From contig CAZWGA010000018.1 in the NCBI GenBank assembly GCA_964633285.1, forward strand, positions 28,970 through 92,969: a DNA stretch of 64,000 bases. Direction: 5' to 3'. This stretch comes from 20CM-2-55-15 sp964633285 (GTDB lineage: Bacteria > Acidobacteriota > Terriglobia > 20CM-2-55-15). The position numbers were made by a program, and so were the translations under genes. Below, piece by piece: positions 16,355 to 23,882 of this stretch. Under the pieces are notes generated by a model, which worked only from the letters and a program-made list of their open reading frames with translations, was not told the DNA's origin and made no database searches. The first letter of the stretch is position 1; every line of letters begins with the position of its first letter.

Positions 16355-16789
16355 ATGAAGATCGACCGGTTGCTTCACTTCAACATTCGTTGTAGCGCAG
16401 CCGATCTTGCCAAGCTCGAAGAGTTCTACGGAAACGCGCTGGGCATGAAATCGGGCGATCGCCCCAATTTCGGTCGAGCCGGCGCTTGGCTCTACTATAA
16501 CGACGAGCCGCTGATTCATATCAATGCACATTTCCCCGAAGGCTCAATCGAGAAAAATCGGAACCACAACGGTAGCGTCGATCACATCGCGTTTAGGTGC
16601 ACAGGGTCCGCAGAACTGCGAGAGCGTCTTGTGCGCAACGGTATCGATTTTCAGGAACAGAATGTCGAGAATGCGGGTTATCAGATCTTCATAATTGATC
16701 CCGTCGGCACCAGATTGGAATTTAATTTCCTCAATAGCGAAGCCCCCGGCACGATCGCTCTCCGCTCCCAAACGCCCACTCGTTCGTAG
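16355..16789 (+). CDS. VOC-family (glyoxalase/dioxygenase-like) protein
   Basis: 144 residues from ATG 16355, preceded by ACAGG, 8 nt after the TPP enzyme stop. It is a single VOC unit of paired beta-alpha-beta-beta-beta modules: LHFNIRCSAADLAKLEEFYGNALGM, then VDHIAFRCTG and FIIDPVGTRLEFNF with the usual metal-ligand positions (His, His, Glu). The family includes glyoxalases, epimerases and extradiol-type enzymes. As last gene of the operon it may isomerise or detoxify an oxo-aldehyde intermediate. There is no signal peptide. Confidence 0.8.
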   Translation: MKIDRLLHFNIRCSAADLAKLEEFYGNALGMKSGDRPNFGRAGAWLYYNDEPLIHINAHFPEGSIEKNRNHNGSVDHIAFRCTGSAELRERLVRNGIDFQEQNVENAGYQIFIIDPVGTRLEFNFLNSEAPGTIALRSQTPTRS

Positions 16790-16804
16790 CCTCCCAGACG
16801 GGAT

Positions 16805-16868
16805 GGATGTATTATCGTCCATACAACATTCAATTTTGTTGAATCTCAGTTGCTCAATTTGAAATAAT
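16805..16868 (+). promoter_or_regulatory. Operator copy 2 and promoter of the TonB-PQQ-ThuA operon
   Basis: Halves GGATGTAT (16805-16812) and ATACAACA (16821-16828) flank an 8-nt spacer ending CGTCC. After 10 nt comes TTGAAT (-35, 16839-16844), and AATAAT 18 nt further serves as a possible -10. It lies between the VOC gene and the TonB receptor gene. Confidence 0.65.
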
Positions 16869-16914
16869 CCCGGCCCAAACAAACTGGCTGTTCATTATTC
16901 GGAGGAGGGATGTG

Positions 16915-19900
16915 ATGGGAGTCTTAAAAGACAGGACGAAAGAATTCGCGGTCTGCGTCGCCATCTTGGTTTTGTTCGTCTGCAACGCCAGTGCTCAAAC
17001 CGTTAATGCCACGCTTGGTGGCATTGTTGCAGATTCCAGCGGGGCGCTGCTTCCAGGTGCGACAGTATCCGCTACCGGCATCGATACGGGCGTTGTCACC
17101 AAGACAATCACGAATGAGGCCGGAGCCTATCAGTTCCCGAGTTTACAGAGTGGGAGCTATAGAGTCGCAGCGGAACTGCCCGGCTTTCAGGAATTCGTCT
17201 ACCAGCGTGTCACTCTGGGCGTTGCTGCCCAGGTCAGACTGAACTTCACTCTCTCTGTTTCAGCCGTCGCTACCACAGTGGATGTCGAAGTCGAGACATC
17301 ACCCCTGCTCGCGACAAGTGCAACTGTAGGAGGTGTGATCCAGGGTCAGCAGATTCTGGATCTGCCTCTGATCGACCAAAGCGCCACCAGCCTTGCTCTA
17401 ACTCAAGCTCAATTTGCAGGTGGCATCGGTGGCGGTGTAAGCGTGGCCGGCGGCTCAACGATCGCATTGCTCACCACTGTCAACGGTATCAGTGTTTCCA
17501 ATACGCGGCTCGATAGAGCCGGCGGCTTGCAGTCGTTCCAGTTGACGCAGAGTGTGGACCTTGTCGAAGAAGTGAAGGTCGTCAGTAGTCCGGCCGATGC
17601 GGAATCCGGACGGGCGTTGGGGCAAGTGCAGATGATCGTCCGGTCCGGGACGAATCAATTCCACGGGAGCGTCGTGGATGGACTTCGCAACACGGACCTC
17701 AACGCCAATACGTTTTGGAACAATTACCAAGGTCTGCCGCGTCAGGACTTGAAGCGCAATCAATACGCAGCCCGTTTGGGCGGTCCCATCAAAAAGAACA
17801 AGACCTTCTTCTTCGGACTGTATGCTGGTAATCGCCAGGTGACATCGGCTTCATCCACCCGAACAGTGCTGACCGGGCCGGCGCGGAACGGCAACTTCCG
17901 ATTCTTCCCCGGCGCCATCAATGCCAACGCGAACGCGACGATTAATCCGACAGTCGACATGGCCGGCAACCCTGTTCAGCCGGCAACGGCGACAGGAGCG
18001 CTACGGACGATCAACGTTTTTGGCCTCGATCCGAATCGGCCGAACGCCGATCCGACCGGTTTGGTTCAGAAGTACATTGCGCTGACGCCGCTCCCGAATA
18101 ACTTCACTGTCGGCGATGGTCTGAATACCGCAGGCTATACGTGGCAGATTCCATCGTTTTCCAACAGTGACCAATTCACCGGTAAGATCGATCATCACTT
18201 CAACGACAGGCACCGGATGAATATTGTGTTGACCCAGCAACATGATGCCTACACTGCCACGGCTCCCAACTATCCCGGTGTGGGAGCAGTCGGAGTATCG
18301 CAACTGCACTCCTGGTTTGGCTCGTTGAACTTCACATCGACATTCAAAACGATGCTGAACGAATTCAAAGCGGGCTTGCAGCATCCGAATTTGGATCAGG
18401 TCAGCGGCACTCGCGCTTATCCAAAGGTGTACCCATCGAGCAACGGAATTCTGTTTACACCGGGTTTCTCGAGCTTCACTTCTCCCATTCCAGGAAACAT
18501 CGATTCTCAGTTGATCGATCCCGTTTACACTGTCGGCGACACTATGAGTTGGACTCATGGCCGCCACTCGTTCAAAGCGGGTTTTCAGATGGATGCCATG
18601 TCATCCAATTCTTTCAACATCAATAACAACTTCGTACCGTCCGTGACGTTAGGCGCCGGCAGCACCGCCGTTCAGGGCATCTCGAATATTTCCGGACTTG
18701 TCGCGCAGAACCAAACGCTGGCGACCAGCCTGTTGACCGATCTGACAGGGTCGCTCACATCCATTACACAAGGATTCGGCGTCGCCGACGGGAAAAACCC
18801 TGCCTGGATTCCTTATCCGAACCGGCGCGCCTGGCACCAACGCGATTTGCAATCCTTCTTTAAAGACGACTTCAAACTCGCCAAGAACATCACTCTGAAC
18901 CTTGGAATACGGTGGGACTATTCCGGGGTTCCATGGGATCGCTGGGGACGTACGCCTGCGCCGGTCGGGGGCTTCGGTGGTTTATTCGGCGTTTCCGGAA
19001 CGAACTTCTCGAACGCGTTGTGGTCACCCGGGATTTCCGGTGGGACTTTGACCCAGATGCAGACGGTGGGTCCGCATTCCGCGCATCCTGATCAACAACT
19101 TTACAAGGACTATTACAAGGGCTTTGCTCCCGCTGTTGGACTGAGTTGGTCTATTCCGTATTTTGGCAAGGACAAGACTGTATTGCGTGCGGGCTACACA
19201 TGGACGCGCCCGATGTCTCAAACGTTCCTGGCTATCGATGGATCGGTTCCGTCCTTCGGTACGTCAGCGACGTTTTCCGCCGTTACGTCTACGTTTCTGA
19301 ACAGTGTGAACCTGCCCTTGTCGCCCACGTTTTCGAACCCGCTCCAGATTTGGCCGATCAACGACAAAACTCAAAACATTTCCACCTACGATCCAAATTT
19401 CAAGCCGCCGCTGGTGCAGAGCTTCAACGTATCGTTGGAGCGAGAACTCATCTCGGGCCTGACGATCGCCGTGCGCTACGTCGGCAACAAGACCACACAC
19501 CTCCCGGGTGGATACGATCTGAATTGGCCGAACGTTTTTGAAAACGGCATTGCCGAAGCGGCGAACATTACGGCGCAGGGAGGCAATGCGGCCCTGTTCG
19601 ACAAGGTTTTAATGGGAGTCAACGTTCCCGGAGTCGGTACCGTAGATGGCAAAACGATTACGGGTTCGCAGGCGCTCCGCGCTTACACGGGAACGTTCGG
19701 TTTCCTGGCCAGTAACTCCGCCGCCAGCCTGGCAAGTTTCTTTAATACGACTCAGGCGCTTCAGCCCGCCGCAACAGCCACGCGCGGCGGTGTGCTCGTG
19801 AATGCCGGCCTACCGTCAAACTTTGTCGTAGTCAATCCGCAGTACAACCGCGCCTCGTTCACTTGCGCGTGTCTGAATTCGTTCTATAACTCTGGAGCTC

Positions 19901-20727
19901 TCGAGGTTCAAAAGCGTTTCTCGAAAGGATTGTCTTTTCAGTCGAATTTTGTATGGGCGAAAAACATGCAGCTCAACGGTACGAGCCGAAATGCGCGAAA
20001 CTTGAATCTGGATCGGACCCAAGGCGGCAACAAGTTCAGTTACAAGACCAGCGGAACGTACGAACTCCCGGTCGGCCGGGGCCACAAATTGCTGGATGCC
20101 TCGTCCGGCATCAAAGGCGTCGCCAGCAAGATACTCGGCGGTTGGCAGACTGGCGGAATTCTCACGTGGACTGCCGGAAGTTATCTCAGCATCACCTGCG
20201 GCGGCAATCCGATCGGAGGCACCAACACTTGCACTTCGGTGACGCCGCTGCCGGAGGATCCCGGTCACATCGTCAAGAACAGCACTGGCGTTGTGTATTA
20301 CGACAGCACTGTCCTGGCAACGGTTAAAGATCCTTTCTGTGACACGCTGACGACGCAACAGGCCCTTCAAAGCCGCTGTACGTTCCAGGGGCTGACCTAT
20401 AACGGCAAGTTGCTCTTTGTAAATTCGCCGCAGGGGGCCGTTGGATCGATGTCGAGAGTCACCAATTGGAGAGGACCAAGCCTGTTCGACTTGGATATGA
20501 ATATCCTCAAGCGGTTTACCGTGCGCGAAGGCATTACCGCGGAACTTCGAGTGGACGGAATTGCGATTACGAACACTCCACATTTCACGGATCCCAACAT
20601 GAATATCAACGGACAGACGTTCGGCCGCATTTCCGCACCGTCTGCCGGCGGCGCCAATTCATTTACAACTCCTGCGCCGTTCTACGGTAACCGCGTGTTT
20701 GTAATCAATGCGCGTGTTAGTTTCTGA
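16915..20727 (+). CDS. Oar-type TonB-dependent receptor with carboxypeptidase-regulatory domain (copy 1)
   Basis: 1270 residues from ATG 16915; GGAGGAGG sits 6 nt upstream, so this is preferred to the GTG at 16912. A signal peptide ends at NASAQ. The CarboxypepD-regulatory beta-sandwich covers about residues 30-110 (GGIVADSSGALLPGATV, YQFPSLQSGSYRV), then a plug domain and a 22-strand barrel ending in Phe (INARVSF). It imports an unknown ligand across the outer membrane. The plug lacks the LPLNGR box of its paralogues and has LPLIDQS instead, making it the most divergent receptor here with the 63717 one. It is followed after 3 nt by a PQQ dehydrogenase. Confidence 0.88.
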   Translation: MGVLKDRTKEFAVCVAILVLFVCNASAQTVNATLGGIVADSSGALLPGATVSATGIDTGVVTKTITNEAGAYQFPSLQSGSYRVAAELPGFQEFVYQRVTLGVAAQVRLNFTLSVSAVATTVDVEVETSPLLATSATVGGVIQGQQILDLPLIDQSATSLALTQAQFAGGIGGGVSVAGGSTIALLTTVNGISVSNTRLDRAGGLQSFQLTQSVDLVEEVKVVSSPADAESGRALGQVQMIVRSGTNQFHGSVVDGLRNTDLNANTFWNNYQGLPRQDLKRNQYAARLGGPIKKNKTFFFGLYAGNRQVTSASSTRTVLTGPARNGNFRFFPGAINANANATINPTVDMAGNPVQPATATGALRTINVFGLDPNRPNADPTGLVQKYIALTPLPNNFTVGDGLNTAGYTWQIPSFSNSDQFTGKIDHHFNDRHRMNIVLTQQHDAYTATAPNYPGVGAVGVSQLHSWFGSLNFTSTFKTMLNEFKAGLQHPNLDQVSGTRAYPKVYPSSNGILFTPGFSSFTSPIPGNIDSQLIDPVYTVGDTMSWTHGRHSFKAGFQMDAMSSNSFNINNNFVPSVTLGAGSTAVQGISNISGLVAQNQTLATSLLTDLTGSLTSITQGFGVADGKNPAWIPYPNRRAWHQRDLQSFFKDDFKLAKNITLNLGIRWDYSGVPWDRWGRTPAPVGGFGGLFGVSGTNFSNALWSPGISGGTLTQMQTVGPHSAHPDQQLYKDYYKGFAPAVGLSWSIPYFGKDKTVLRAGYTWTRPMSQTFLAIDGSVPSFGTSATFSAVTSTFLNSVNLPLSPTFSNPLQIWPINDKTQNISTYDPNFKPPLVQSFNVSLERELISGLTIAVRYVGNKTTHLPGGYDLNWPNVFENGIAEAANITAQGGNAALFDKVLMGVNVPGVGTVDGKTITGSQALRAYTGTFGFLASNSAASLASFFNTTQALQPAATATRGGVLVNAGLPSNFVVVNPQYNRASFTCACLNSFYNSGALEVQKRFSKGLSFQSNFVWAKNMQLNGTSRNARNLNLDRTQGGNKFSYKTSGTYELPVGRGHKLLDASSGIKGVASKILGGWQTGGILTWTAGSYLSITCGGNPIGGTNTCTSVTPLPEDPGHIVKNSTGVVYYDSTVLATVKDPFCDTLTTQQALQSRCTFQGLTYNGKLLFVNSPQGAVGSMSRVTNWRGPSLFDLDMNILKRFTVREGITAELRVDGIAITNTPHFTDPNMNINGQTFGRISAPSAGGANSFTTPAPFYGNRVFVINARVSF

Positions 20728-20730
20728 GCG

Positions 20731-22575
20731 ATGCACAAAGCAATCACCGTCACAGTTGCGATTCTGATCTTGACGATCGGTATCCTCGCCCAAAATGATT
20801 GGATGCATTTCGGCCAGGATCCAGGCGCGACGCGATACTCGACGCTGACTCAGATCAATATTGATAACGTCAAAAACCTGAAACGGGCCTGGACCTTTCA
20901 CACCGGAGATAAGTCCGGTTTCTTCGAGAGCACTCCGCTCGTGATCAACAGCGTGCTGTATTTTTCGGCGGCAAACGGTTTCTACGCCGTCGATGCTGTC
21001 AGCGGCGAGCAAATCTGGAAGTATGAAGCGATGCAAACGACGCGACGTGGAGTTGCGTACTGGCCCGGCGATACGCGTTCGGTTTCACGGATCATTGCAT
21101 CGACCGGTTCGAAGCTGGTCGCTCTCGATGCGAAGACCGGAAACCCCATTCCCGATTTCGGCGACAACGGTTTTGTAGACATGGGTACAACCATGTCGTC
21201 AGCGCCCGCAATCTACAGGGACTTCGTTATTACGCAAGCCACGCGTCCGGTGATCAACGCGTGGAATGCCCGTACTGGAAAGCGGATTTGGACGTTCAAT
21301 CTCATCGCGCAGCCGGATGATCCTGCCAATAAGACCTGGGAAGGGAATTCGTGGGAAAACCCCGGCGGAACGAATGTTTGGGGTTTTCTCTCTATCGATG
21401 AGGAGCGCGGTCTGCTCTTCGTTCCGAACTCCATGCCCGGCGGCAACGATTACTACGGAGGCCAGCATCACGGCAACAACCTGTACGGCGATTGCGTGGT
21501 CGCAATCGACATCAACACCGGGAAACTGAAGTGGTACCAACAACTCGTCCATCACGATATCTGGGACTACGATCTTGCCGCCGCTCCCACGCTGCTTAAC
21601 GTTGTGCGGAACGGAAAGACAATTCCCTCCGTCGCGCAAATCACAAAAATGGGCCTGATGTTCATTTTTGATCGGACGAACGGAACACCTGTTTTTGGAA
21701 TGGAAGAGCGTCCAGTCCCGCAAACCGAAGCTCTTGGAGAAGAAACATCACCGACTCAACCGTTTCCAGTGAAGCCTGCGCCGCTTGCCCGAAACTCGAT
21801 TACCAAAGAAGATCTGCAGACCGGCATTTCTCCCGAGCACGATGCATACTGCCAGCAACTCTGGGACAAATATCGTCTTTCCAATGAAGGTCCGTACACG
21901 CCGTGGGATGTGAAGAGAGATGTTGTTGTTTTCCCCGGTGCGATCGGTGGCGGGAATTGGAATGGAGTGACGTTCAATCCGAAACTCGGGCTGATGTTCA
22001 CAAACGTCATGAATGCGGGCCAATGGGGACATCTTGAACCGGCCGGCGCTCGAGGTGGACGCGGCGGCCGGGGAAATCGCGGAGCAGCAGGCGGACCGCC
22101 GCCCGACGAGCAGGACCCTGCGCCCCGAGGAACCGGTCCGAACTACGGCAAGGTCACTCCTGAAGGACGGCGTTTCTGGGACCCCAAAACGATGTACTCC
22201 TGCAACAAACCACCATGGGGAGAATTGATCGCCGTGAACGCCAATACGGGCGACATCGCTTGGCGAGTACCTCTAGGTTCTTTTGAAGAGTTGGAAAAGA
22301 AAGGTATCAAGACGGGGACTCCCAGTCTTGGAGGCGCAATAACCACTGCGGGCAACCTAATCTTCATTGGCGCTACAGTCGATGGAAAGTTTCGCGCGTT
22401 TGATGCTCGGAATGGTGCCGAGTTGTGGAGCACAAAGCTGGATGCGCCCGGTCATTCGATTCCTTCCACCTATATGGGGCGCAATGGAAAACAATATGTG
22501 GTGATCGCTGCAGGAGGTGGTGGATTCCTGCAAAGTCCGACTGCCGATGCATTGATCGCCTTCGCGTTGCCATAA
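20731..22575 (+). CDS. Exported PQQ-dependent dehydrogenase, membrane-glucose-dehydrogenase type (copy 1)
   Basis: 614 residues, ATG 20731. Signal peptide VTVAILILTIGILAQ. It is an eight-bladed quinoprotein propeller: GQDPGATRYSTLTQIN at the start, QQLVHHDIWDYDL in the middle, and GAITTAGNLIFIGATVDGKFRAFD plus GKQYVVIAAGGGG at the end, the pattern of mGDH-type enzymes. There is no CxxCH, so it needs an external electron acceptor. A Gly/Arg-rich insert lies at about residues 430-465 in a surface loop before MYSCNKPPWGELIAV. It probably oxidises a sugar or polyol in the periplasm. Tightly spaced between a TonB receptor and a ThuA gene. Confidence 0.88.
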   Translation: MHKAITVTVAILILTIGILAQNDWMHFGQDPGATRYSTLTQINIDNVKNLKRAWTFHTGDKSGFFESTPLVINSVLYFSAANGFYAVDAVSGEQIWKYEAMQTTRRGVAYWPGDTRSVSRIIASTGSKLVALDAKTGNPIPDFGDNGFVDMGTTMSSAPAIYRDFVITQATRPVINAWNARTGKRIWTFNLIAQPDDPANKTWEGNSWENPGGTNVWGFLSIDEERGLLFVPNSMPGGNDYYGGQHHGNNLYGDCVVAIDINTGKLKWYQQLVHHDIWDYDLAAAPTLLNVVRNGKTIPSVAQITKMGLMFIFDRTNGTPVFGMEERPVPQTEALGEETSPTQPFPVKPAPLARNSITKEDLQTGISPEHDAYCQQLWDKYRLSNEGPYTPWDVKRDVVVFPGAIGGGNWNGVTFNPKLGLMFTNVMNAGQWGHLEPAGARGGRGGRGNRGAAGGPPPDEQDPAPRGTGPNYGKVTPEGRRFWDPKTMYSCNKPPWGELIAVNANTGDIAWRVPLGSFEELEKKGIKTGTPSLGGAITTAGNLIFIGATVDGKFRAFDARNGAELWSTKLDAPGHSIPSTYMGRNGKQYVVIAAGGGGFLQSPTADALIAFALP

Positions 22576-22584
22576 AGGATCGTT

Positions 22585-23583
22585 ATGAAACGAATAGTAA
22601 TCGCGACAGCATTATTTATTCTCTTAGCGTCGGGCCCACCGTCCAGTTCTATCGGTACGCCGCTTCGCGGCCTTCGGACTGCTGGACGGTCCCCCCACGC
22701 CGGCAGTGCGTTGCTTCTTGCTCAGGTGCCTGCCGCACAAACACCCGGAGCGCGCGGGCAGGCCGAAGGCCAGCGCGGTGGTCGCGGAGGCCGTGGAGGA
22801 CGAGGTGGCCAAGCGGCAAAGAGAAGAGTCTTGCTTGCGTGGGCGGATACGCGAAACGGCATCGCGCAACACGAATTCACCTCGCACGCGCTGGCGATCG
22901 TAGAGCGTCTCGGATACGAATCCGGACTCTGGGACACGTTTATTCGTACGGATTCGAACGTCATAGCAAACACCTCGTTCAAGACCGACGGTACGCCGGC
23001 GAGCGGCGGTCCTAGCTTAAGCAACGTTGACGGCATTTTTTTCTTAGGTCATCGGGAAATCGAGATCAGTGCAAAGCAAAGGGAAGAACTGCTGGCATTC
23101 GTACGAAATGGGCACGGTTTTGTTGCCGCTCATACCGGACTAACCGCTTTTGAGTCATGGCCGGAGTTTGGTGAAATGCTTGGCGCTCAATATCAAGGCC
23201 ACCTGTACACAGGGCCTGGCAAAGTGATCAATGAAGAATCGTCGTTTCCAATCGTGAAACACTTGCCAACAGAATTCGATTACACTGACGAGTTTTATCA
23301 AGCCAAGACATTTTCACGAGATAAAATCGATGTCCTGCTTCGTTTCGATCCCGCCAGCGCAGTTGGCGGCACAGTCGCGAAAGACGGCGACTTTCCGTTA
23401 GCGTGGGCCAAGAAATACGGCCAGGGACGTGTCTTTTATGGTTCGTTTTCCCATGCGACCGAGCTCTGGGACCGACGTGACATCCAATTGATGTATCTTG
23501 AAGCGATCAAATGGTCGTTGGGCCTCACCGATGCTGAACCCACACCGCATCCCCTTCATGCAAGCTCAGGAACTCAACATTAA
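22585..23583 (+). CDS. Exported ThuA-domain protein (copy 2)
   Basis: 332 residues, ATG 22585, AAAGGATCG upstream. Signal peptide TALFILLASG, then an unusually long linker of about 55 residues ending in a Gly/Arg tract (GGRGGRGGRGG). The ThuA fold follows: RVLLAWADTRNGIAQHEFTSHAL, VDGIFFLGHREIEI, LLAFVRNGHGFVAAHTG, and the C-terminal DGDFPLAWAKKYGQGRVFYGSF. It is more distant from the other two ThuA proteins than they are from each other. Terminal gene of the operon; the next operator begins 21 nt after its stop. Confidence 0.82.
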   Translation: MKRIVIATALFILLASGPPSSSIGTPLRGLRTAGRSPHAGSALLLAQVPAAQTPGARGQAEGQRGGRGGRGGRGGQAAKRRVLLAWADTRNGIAQHEFTSHALAIVERLGYESGLWDTFIRTDSNVIANTSFKTDGTPASGGPSLSNVDGIFFLGHREIEISAKQREELLAFVRNGHGFVAAHTGLTAFESWPEFGEMLGAQYQGHLYTGPGKVINEESSFPIVKHLPTEFDYTDEFYQAKTFSRDKIDVLLRFDPASAVGGTVAKDGDFPLAWAKKYGQGRVFYGSFSHATELWDRRDIQLMYLEAIKWSLGLTDAEPTPHPLHASSGTQH

Positions 23584-23604
23584 TCAAGGTAGTCGTCTGA
23601 AACT

Positions 23605-23674
23605 GAATTCTGTATGTTGTCAATACAACATACAGAATTCCCTTGACTCCTCTATATATCCTTCAGAATAATCG
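23605..23674 (+). promoter_or_regulatory. Operator copy 3 inside a perfect 36-nt palindrome, with promoter
   Basis: A 16-bp perfect inverted repeat with a 4-nt centre covers 23605-23640 and contains an EcoRI-like hexamer at each end. Its core fits the shared operator with a 7-nt spacer: TTCTGTAT (23608-23615) and ATACAACA (23623-23630). TTGACT (-35) starts at 23643, 12 nt after the right half, with AATAAT (23667-23672) as possible -10. There is no T-run, and the -35 follows directly, so I read it as operator rather than terminator of the upstream ThuA gene. Confidence 0.65.
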
Positions 23675-23724
23675 CGAACGTCTGGACTAAATATAAGAGC
23701 ATGCGACTACTTTGAACGAAATCT

Positions 23725-23880
23725 ATGAAGAGGGTTCTCGTTGCACTTCGTTGGGAGTTCAAAGTTGAATGTTGCCAGGCGTGGAGATCAAAGTTACTCA
23801 GACGGAGACAGGCTACAGTCGCACTCAACTCGTCACTCTTTCCGGAGGCGCCGTCGATGTCGGTTCGAATCTAAATTTGC
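23725..23880 (+). pseudogene. Relic of the 5' end of a TonB-dependent receptor gene
   Basis: ATG 23725 begins a signal-peptide-like MKRVLVAL. In another frame from 23769 the translation LPGVEIKVTQTETGYSRTQLV matches the carboxypeptidase-regulatory domain of the receptors downstream (compare LPGVEVTVTQTDTGFVR at 36180's product). It then runs through GGAVDVGSNLNL directly into the PQQ dehydrogenase start. The rest of the receptor (plug and barrel) is gone, and one frame change separates the start from the domain fragment. The position, promoter then receptor then PQQ dehydrogenase, equals the intact arrangement at 16915-22575. Confidence 0.6.
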
Positions 23881-23882
23881 AT

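Noticed and set aside
19816..20583. Minus-strand open frame of 255 codons inside receptor copy 1
   Set aside because: Shadow frame; the plus-strand receptor continues intact through it with conserved barrel sequence.
23605..23640. Rho-independent terminator of the ThuA gene
   Set aside because: The stem is perfect but is followed by a -35 box rather than a T-run, and its core matches the shared operator.
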